Shown: positions 22,881 to 27,003 of the stretch, one piece after another
How positions within the stretch are numbered: position 1 is the stretch's first letter
Layout: each line of letters begins with the position of its first letter
From: SHZI01 sp964391025
GTDB taxonomy: Bacteria; Pseudomonadota; Gammaproteobacteria; Steroidobacterales; GCA-2729495
Length of the DNA: 27,003 nt
Direction: 5' to 3'
NCBI GenBank assembly: GCA_964391025.1
Contig: CAYMKJ010000052.1
Span: forward strand, 1 to 27,003
Program-made: the position numbers and the translations under genes
The notes under the pieces: model-generated
What the model was told of the DNA's origin: nothing
What the model saw: the letters and a program-made list of their open reading frames with translations, nothing else
Database searches by the model: none

Positions 22881-23579
22881 CTACAGCCCGTGCGCCCCCA
22901 GGGGATCTGGCCGCATCACAAAGGACGCGAGGATGCGTCGGAGAAAGACGCTGGTTGGCAGCCGATCAATGGGTTGCTCACCCCTGAGAATGCGCTCGAC
23001 GAGCCAGGGGGTCGCCTCCTCCGGGCTGTCGGCGACCGCGTTCATGACCCAGCGGATTTTCCGCCATTGAGCCTCCCCGACGCGCTCACGAATGCGGAGA
23101 TTCTCCTCGATCGTCATCGGCGTAAGGACGAAGCCGGGATTCAGCCAGCTCACGCGCACCGGGCAGTCGCCGAGCTCCTTTGCCAGCGACTGGCTGAAGT
23201 AGCGGACCGCTGCCTTGGTGGTGCCGTACATGACGCCCCGCAGGTTCACGTCGAGGGCCCGGTCGAGCCACTCGGCGGGCACCTGGTCGTAGCGGATCAC
23301 CGGCGGACCAACGCCCGCATTGTTTAGCCACAGGTCCACCCGGCCAAAGCGCTCGACGGTCCTTGACCAGAGCTGGGTCAGTTGGTCCATATCGGTCACG
23401 TCGCAGGGCTGGCAACCCACGAACTCGGGCGAGCCGAGCGCCGCTGCGGCTGCGGTCAGCCGCTCACCCGCGACGTCCGAAAGCATCACATTGCTGCCCT
23501 GTGCGAGGACCGCGCGGGCCAGACCGTAGCCGATGCCGCTGGCGCTGCCGGTGATGACTACCGTCCTGGGCTGCTGCAT
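22881..23579 (-). CDS. Short-chain dehydrogenase/reductase with apparent internal deletion
   Basis: A 232-residue SDR. The N-terminal cofactor motif TGSASGIG (10-17) and NNAG (86-89) are intact. After the helix NLRGVMYGT the sequence jumps straight into TKAAVRYFSQSLAKEL, which should follow YxxxK. In relatives about 35-40 residues lie between these points, including the strand carrying the catalytic serine. Here the two copies of YGT have merged, so Y118 and K122 remain (YGTTK) but the serine and its strand are gone. The frame is otherwise open and has a good ribosome site (AAGGA, eight to nine bases). Activity is doubtful; it may be a decaying gene. It lies 21 bp after the FNT channel gene on the same strand. 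Confidence 0.85.
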   Translation of the reverse strand: MQQPRTVVITGSASGIGYGLARAVLAQGSNVMLSDVAGERLTAAAAALGSPEFVGCQPCDVTDMDQLTQLWSRTVERFGRVDLWLNNAGVGPPVIRYDQVPAEWLDRALDVNLRGVMYGTTKAAVRYFSQSLAKELGDCPVRVSWLNPGFVLTPMTIEENLRIRERVGEAQWRKIRWVMNAVADSPEEATPWLVERILRGEQPIDRLPTSVFLRRILASFVMRPDPLGAHGL

Positions 23580-23600
23580 GACTCTTGTCCTTCCGTCAGC

Positions 23601-24470
23601 TCAGCCCGGGCCGGGCGACCGTCCCTGACGCAGGTATGCCAGCCAGTAGACCAGTGCCACCAGGACTCCGCCGCCGGCGACGTTGCCGAGGATGACCACG
23701 GACTGAGTGCGCAGAAAGGCCTCGAGGGTCAGCATCGTGTACTGGTCAGGCGTGGCGTCGATCCGGGCCCAGAACTCATCAGGGGCGAAGTTCCGGAGCA
23801 GCCAGCCCATGCTCAGGTAATAGAAGTTGGCGACCGAGTGTTCAAAGCCGGCAGCGACAAAGGCGGCGACCGGCGGCAGGATGACGAGGACCTTGTCAGC
23901 CACCGACCGGGCAGCCAGCGACGCCCACACCGCGAGACAGACGAGGACGTTGCACAACACGCCGAGGAAGAAGGCCCGTTCCAGCGGCAGCGCTGCCTTG
24001 GCCGCGGCGATGTTCAGGGCCGCGGCGGCCACGCCGCCGTCGGCCGCGAACGGGTGGCCGGAAAGAAAGACCAGGATCGCGGTGCCGATGCCGCCAAACA
24101 GGTTGCCGGCGAGTACGATCGCCCAGACCCGCAGCACGCGGCCGGTGGACAGGCGGCGGCTCGCCCAGGCGATGGTCATGAGCACGTCGCCGGTGAAGAG
24201 CTCGGCACCGCACACCACAACGAGCATGAGGCCCAGCGAAAAGACCGAGCCGATGACCAGCCGTGCGAGACCGAAGGGCAGCAGGTCATCGATACCAACG
24301 GAGACCAGGGTTGAGAACATGGCGCCCAGCGCAATGAAGGCGCCGGCAAGCACGGACAAGGTGAGAAGCGTGAGGACATCACGCCCGGCCTTCGTAATGC
24401 CGGCAGCCTCTGCCTTCCTGGCCACGTCCTCCGGCAGCAGTGCTTCGAGACTGATAGGGCCGGGATTCAT
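23601..24470 (-). CDS. Formate/nitrite transporter (FNT) family channel
   Basis: A 289-residue protein with six membrane helices. Family marks are GAELFTGDVLM (conserved AELFTGN type), LGVLCNVLVCLAVW, FEHSVANFYYLSMG and VVILGNVAGGGVLVALVYW. These shape the FocA/NirC pore that moves formate, nitrite or hydrosulfide; the central histidine sits in GFEHSVAN. The N terminus has an amphipathic helix, as in FocA. Which anion it carries cannot be told. ATG at 24470 gives the family N terminus (the frame is open to 24518). Nearby cbb3 oxidase and Usp genes suggest use when oxygen is low. It is probably the first gene of an operon with the SDR. Confidence 0.93.
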   Translation of the reverse strand: MNPGPISLEALLPEDVARKAEAAGITKAGRDVLTLLTLSVLAGAFIALGAMFSTLVSVGIDDLLPFGLARLVIGSVFSLGLMLVVVCGAELFTGDVLMTIAWASRRLSTGRVLRVWAIVLAGNLFGGIGTAILVFLSGHPFAADGGVAAAALNIAAAKAALPLERAFFLGVLCNVLVCLAVWASLAARSVADKVLVILPPVAAFVAAGFEHSVANFYYLSMGWLLRNFAPDEFWARIDATPDQYTMLTLEAFLRTQSVVILGNVAGGGVLVALVYWLAYLRQGRSPGPG

Positions 24471-24551
24471 CCTGTTGCCTGTTTCGGGGTGGAGTGGGAA
24501 CTCACAGGATACCGTCACCCGGCTTCACATCGCTGCTGCCAGCATTGCGGG

Positions 24552-24582
24552 AAGTCCCTAGAGTCACGATTTCCAGGGACTT
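24552..24582 (+). promoter_or_regulatory. Inverted repeat with adjacent TATATA, putative operator/promoter
   Basis: AAGTCCCT (24552-24559) and AGGGACTT (24575-24582) form a perfect 8-bp inverted repeat separated by 15 bases. TATATA (24582-24587) directly follows and could be a -10 element for the SDR gene starting at 24616. It lies between the divergent FNT channel and SDR genes, so a regulator here could control both. No FNR box is seen in this gap. Confidence 0.45.
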
Positions 24583-24615
24583 ATATAGTGGGCCTTTCTC
24601 GCTCAGGAGGACCCC

Positions 24616-25374
24616 ATGGCGCGTTTCACGGACAAGGTCGTGCTGGTCACCGGCGCCCTCGGCGGCATCGGTTCGGCCACCGCCCGGCGCTTCGCCGCCG
24701 ACGGCGCCCGCCTCGCCATCACGGACCTTCACAAGACCACCGCCGACGTGCCGGCCGACCTGGTGGCGGGCGCTGCCGAGTGGGCCTTCTGGCCCGCCGA
24801 CCTGTCCCAGCCGGCGGAAGTGGACGCGCTGTTTGCACAAGTCGTGCAGCGCTTCGGGCATCTGGATGTGCTGGTCAACGTGGCCGGCTACGACCACGAC
24901 AATGGCGTGCCGCTCGACAAGCTCACGCTGGAGCGCCTGCACAAGAACCTGGACACCAACCTGGCGAGCTGCCTGCTGTGCTGCCAGGCCGCTGCCCGGC
25001 TCATGCAGCCCCGGAAGTCCGGCGTTATCGTCAACATGAGTTCACTGACGTGGCGTGGCAGCCCGATGCAGTTCACCTACTCGGCCTCCAAGGGCGGGGT
25101 CTATGCGCTAACCCGGTCACTGGCCACAGCGCTCGGACCCGACGGGATCCGCGTGAATGCCGTGGCACCAGCGCTGATCGAAGTCGAAAGCATGATCAGG
25201 CAGATTCCGCCGGAAGTCTGGCAGCAGATCAAGACCGGCATCGGGGGCAGTTACCCCCTGCGCCGGCTCGGGCGGCCCGACGAAGTGGCCGCGGCGATGG
25301 CCTTTCTCGCCTCCGACGACGCGTCCTTCATCACGGGCCAGATCCTGGAAGTCTCGGGGGGAGCGCGACTGTAG
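24616..25374 (+). CDS. Short-chain dehydrogenase/reductase, FabG-like
   Basis: A 252-residue classical SDR, NAD(P)-dependent. It has the cofactor motif TGALGGIG (12-19), an acidic DL after the second strand (ITDLHK, suggesting NAD preference), NVAG in place of NNAG, the catalytic serine in IVNMSSLT, YSASK with tyrosine and lysine, and the C-terminal FITGQILEVSGGARL. Length and motif order are those of 3-oxoacyl-ACP reductase-type enzymes; the substrate is not known. CAGGAGG before the ATG is a strong ribosome site. Unlike the SDR at 22881 it keeps all catalytic residues. Confidence 0.93.
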   Translation: MARFTDKVVLVTGALGGIGSATARRFAADGARLAITDLHKTTADVPADLVAGAAEWAFWPADLSQPAEVDALFAQVVQRFGHLDVLVNVAGYDHDNGVPLDKLTLERLHKNLDTNLASCLLCCQAAARLMQPRKSGVIVNMSSLTWRGSPMQFTYSASKGGVYALTRSLATALGPDGIRVNAVAPALIEVESMIRQIPPEVWQQIKTGIGGSYPLRRLGRPDEVAAAMAFLASDDASFITGQILEVSGGARL

Positions 25375-25548
25375 GGGTGCTCGTTTTCGGCAGAGTACAG
25401 GCCGAACAATGCCCACGCTCGCCAGCCTTCGCCGGGTGGGCGGCGTCATCGGGCCGCTGTTGCCGGTGCGTCGGGTGCGGAAGACTCGTCCAACCGGTTG
25501 CAGCTCGGCCCGGTGCGCTGCCACGCGTGGAAATCTCCAACGCGGAAC

Positions 25549-25779
25549 CTAACAGCCAGGCTCCTTCTCCCCAGCGCCGGCGGCAATAAATAGGCCGGCG
25601 GCAATGGTTAGAATCCACGCACCCACCAGGTAAGCCCCAATCATCAGCAGCCCAAGCAGCACGGACGTTGCAAACAATGAATACACGCCGTACAAAAACA
25701 GGCCCAAAAGAATCAAGCCGCCTAGAAATCGCGCCAGTATTCCCAAGCCAATCAACATCGCACCGATAATCGATCCCAT
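25549..25779 (-). CDS. Small hydrophobic membrane protein, unknown
   Basis: A 76-residue protein rich in glycine, leucine and isoleucine with two or three membrane helices (about 4-30 and 33-70) and a short polar end (GAGEKEPGC). The last cysteine might be modified, but no lipobox is seen. GAGGG about nine bases before the ATG supports translation. A 12-bp direct repeat GCCGGCGGCAAT (25576 and 25594) encodes a repeated IAAG-type peptide near the C terminus. I do not recognise the family; stress-induced small membrane proteins of this size are common. Confidence 0.6.
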   Translation of the reverse strand: MGSIIGAMLIGLGILARFLGGLILLGLFLYGVYSLFATSVLLGLLMIGAYLVGAWILTIAAGLFIAAGAGEKEPGC

Positions 25780-25893
25780 GGCGACTACCCTCGATTGAGT
25801 TGCAGGCTACGCCGCAGGCGCAGCACGTTGGCATTCTCTGCCGGCGTCGCTGTCACTAGGTGGACAACAGTCACAGTTTCAGGAGGCCAATGC

Positions 25894-26199
25894 ATGAGTC
25901 GGCTCACACAAACAAGAAACCCGCTGTGGACAGGCGTGCAAGTTTGGCCACCTTTCACGCCTGTTAACACCGATCCTGCCGATCGGCATCTACACCATGG
26001 TGAACAGGCAACCGAGGTCATTCACGTCGGCCTGATTGCACGGCTGGCCGGCGCCGGGGCCGCCATGTTCAACCAGGCCTGCTTCAACTACCCGACGCTG
26101 GGTGATCTGTACAAATACGCGACCTACGACGCCATCCTTCAGCGCGGCGGAATCTCATCGGCAAAATCTCCGGCGGCGCGCGCCTCGAATATGGAGTAG
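25894..26199 (+). pseudogene. Remnant of a soluble transhydrogenase/dihydrolipoamide-type flavoprotein C terminus
   Basis: An open frame of 101 codons. Residues from about 37 on, HGEQATEVIHVG and then FNYPTLGDLYKYATYDAI, match the C-terminal dimerisation domain of SthA-type pyridine nucleotide-disulfide oxidoreductases (LGxHxxGxQATExIHIG ... FNYPT...YKxAxxDG). The FAD and NAD domains are absent. Just before HGEQ the expected L/IGIH is found in another frame (GIY, from 25985), consistent with a one-base deletion near 25993. The first 36 residues have no similarity I recognise. AGGAGG sits seven bases before the ATG at 25894, so the fragment might still be translated. I treat it as a decayed gene; a small new protein is possible. 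Confidence 0.55.
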
Positions 26200-26252
26200 T
26201 GTCAGGGGCGCCCGCCCCGTAACTTGGGCCCCTCAACGCAGGAGAGATCACC

Positions 26253-26369
26253 ATGTCAAAGGAACGCTCCAACACCCGCGAAGCCAAGAAGAAACCCGCC
26301 AAGACCATGGACGAGAAGAAGGCTGAAAAGCGGGCCAAGAAGGCGGAGAAGCATTTCGGCATGCGCTGA
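26253..26369 (+). CDS. 38-residue lysine-rich small protein
   Basis: A tiny gene: ATG at 26253, TGA at 26367-26369, with GGAG about nine bases upstream. The protein is MSKERSN... with KKKPAKTMDEKKAEKRAKKA, very basic and almost wholly polar, predicted helical or disordered, ending KHFGMR. Similar short lysine-rich reading frames (MSKx...KKxPxKTxKEKRAxKKAKK) are common as hypothetical proteins in proteobacteria. A role with nucleic acid or ribosomes is possible by charge, not shown. Confidence 0.65.
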   Translation: MSKERSNTREAKKKPAKTMDEKKAEKRAKKAEKHFGMR

Positions 26370-26372
26370 TCG

Positions 26373-26385
26373 GGGCTAAGAGCCC
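26373..26385 (+). terminator. Weak hairpin after the 38-residue gene
   Basis: GGGCT-AAG-AGCCC starts four bases after the stop of the small lysine-rich gene. The stem is five GC-rich pairs with a three-base loop. No U tract follows, so it may be only an mRNA 3' hairpin. Confidence 0.3.
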
Positions 26386-26537
26386 TCAGGCTGCCACCTG
26401 CTCGCAGGAAAACTGGGGCACCCCGGCTCGCCGGGAGGCGTGTTCGATCGTCATGGCGCAGACATCGCCCTGGGCATCGAGATCAAAGAGTAGCCGGGGA
26501 GCGCCTCCCGGTGCTCTGAAATGGAAAAACTATCGCC

Positions 26538-26921
26538 ATGTATTACATCGTCGACTCCGCGAAATCCTTCGACCAGGCCACCACCGACCTGGAGGCGGCC
26601 GTGAAGCGCCACGGCTTCGGCGTGCTGCACGTCCACAATCTTGGCGCCACATTGCGCGGCAAGGGCATCGACTTTCCGGAGCAGTGCAAGGTCTTTGAAG
26701 TCTGTAATCCGGGGCAGGCGGCCCGGGTCCTGGCCGCCGACATGCGGCTCAACATGGCCCTGCCCTGCCGGATCTCGGTCTACACGGAGGGCAGGCAGAC
26801 CCGGATCGGCATGCTTCGGCCGGCGCAGATGCTGGCGGCGCTGTCCACCGATGCGTCCATCGCGGCAACCGCTCGCGAGGTGGAGGAAAAGACCGTGCGG
26901 ATGGTGGACGACGCGCGCTAG
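26538..26921 (+). CDS. DUF302-family protein
   Basis: A 127-residue protein. The start YYIVDSAKSFDQATTDLEAAVKRHGFGVLHVHNLGATLRGKG is the typical DUF302 beginning (two strands around a helix), and KVFEVCNPGQAARVLAADMRLNMALPCRISVYTEG matches the conserved core with its cysteine and the ALPCRI motif. The family is small, cytosolic and of unknown function. The ATG at 26538 has only a weak purine stretch before it (ATGGAAAAA). The 168-bp gap upstream holds an imperfect hairpin (CCGGGGAG/CTCCCGG, near 26495) and a short open stretch VFDRHGADIALGIEIKE that I cannot place. Confidence 0.85.
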   Translation: MYYIVDSAKSFDQATTDLEAAVKRHGFGVLHVHNLGATLRGKGIDFPEQCKVFEVCNPGQAARVLAADMRLNMALPCRISVYTEGRQTRIGMLRPAQMLAALSTDASIAATAREVEEKTVRMVDDAR

Positions 26922-26945
26922 GCCGGCACGAATCCGGGCTTGCCG

Positions 26946-27003
26946 ATGACGTCCTGGCTCGATCCCCTCCTCGCCACCCTTCTGGCAGCCCTCGCCCTCC
27001 CCC
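26946..27003 (+). CDS. Start of a further gene, cut by the window edge
   Basis: An ATG at 26946, 24 bases after the DUF302 stop, opens a frame that runs to the window edge (19 codons). The start MTSWLDPLLATLLAALALP is hydrophobic, like a signal anchor or first membrane helix. No strong ribosome site is visible. Too short to assign. Confidence 0.35.
   Translation, partial: MTSWLDPLLATLLAALALP

Noticed and set aside
25375..25548. Coding potential in the gap after the second SDR
   Set aside because: Only frames continuing from antisense shadows cross it; no ribosome site, motif or clear hairpin.
23382..25589. Plus-strand frames of 310 and 366 codons across the SDR, FNT and second SDR genes
   Set aside because: They overlap recognised genes in other frames and contain no domain.
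1..27003. Mobile element, prophage, CRISPR array, tRNA or rRNA
   Set aside because: No transposase, integrase, repeat array, cloverleaf or rRNA sequence was recognised on either strand.

Overview
The window reads as chromosome of a GC-rich proteobacterium, most likely a gammaproteobacterium with a respiratory, microaerobic-capable lifestyle. The pointers are a complete ccoNOQP-ccoGHIS set for cbb3-type cytochrome c oxidase, an Azotobacter-type 7Fe ferredoxin, an NhaR-type regulator and compact, overlapping genes. I cannot name a genus. I see no rRNA, tRNA, CRISPR array, IS element or phage gene.

Region 1 (1-2943) is a signalling block. A PAS hybrid histidine kinase on the minus strand diverges from a short histidine-kinase-like protein whose ATP-binding half is degenerate, followed by a FixJ-type response regulator. 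Together they look like a phosphorelay (kinase, phosphotransfer protein, regulator). Region 2 (2843-10182, minus strand) is one tightly packed transcription unit, ccoN-O-Q-P, a two-helix membrane protein, ccoG, a very short ccoH-like gene, ccoI and ccoS. It encodes the high-affinity terminal oxidase and its copper and assembly factors. Its 3' end overlaps the response regulator tail to tail.

Region 3 (10314-15503) holds a stand-alone Rieske oxygenase and a universal stress protein diverging from ccoN. An OmpR/CpxR-type two-component pair follows on the minus strand. A ferredoxin overlapping an unrecognised eight-helix membrane protein diverges from that pair. Three direct repeats at an exact 11-bp period lie in the shared promoter region. 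Region 4 (15547-17451, minus) has a TerB-like/DUF697-like protein and an NhaR-type LysR regulator.

Region 5 (17582-22839, plus) is a run of seven stress and ion-homeostasis genes: an eRF1-related protein (baeRF type), a short ribosome hibernation factor, a tiny zinc ribbon, a mannose-1-phosphate guanylyltransferase-like enzyme, a two-CBS-domain protein, a one-domain voltage-gated cation channel with filter TLEGWAD, and a TerC/Alx membrane protein. Region 6 (22881-27003) has an SDR with an apparent internal deletion, a formate/nitrite-family channel, a canonical SDR, a small membrane protein, a remnant of a soluble transhydrogenase-type flavoprotein, a 38-residue lysine-rich protein, a DUF302 protein and the start of one more gene.

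Taken together, the content (oxidase, Usp, hibernation factor, CBS protein, FNT channel, TerC) suggests a low-oxygen and stress-survival neighbourhood. The most interesting parts are the ribosome-directed baeRF-HPF operon with its coupled CBS/ion-channel pair, the ferredoxin plus eight-helix membrane protein, and the possible phosphorelay beside the oxidase genes. No stretch longer than about 180 bases lacks a gene. The larger gaps (10183-10313, 14065-14205, 17452-17581, 24471-24615, 25375-25548, 26370-26537) are covered by the site entries or, for 25375-25548, show nothing I can interpret.
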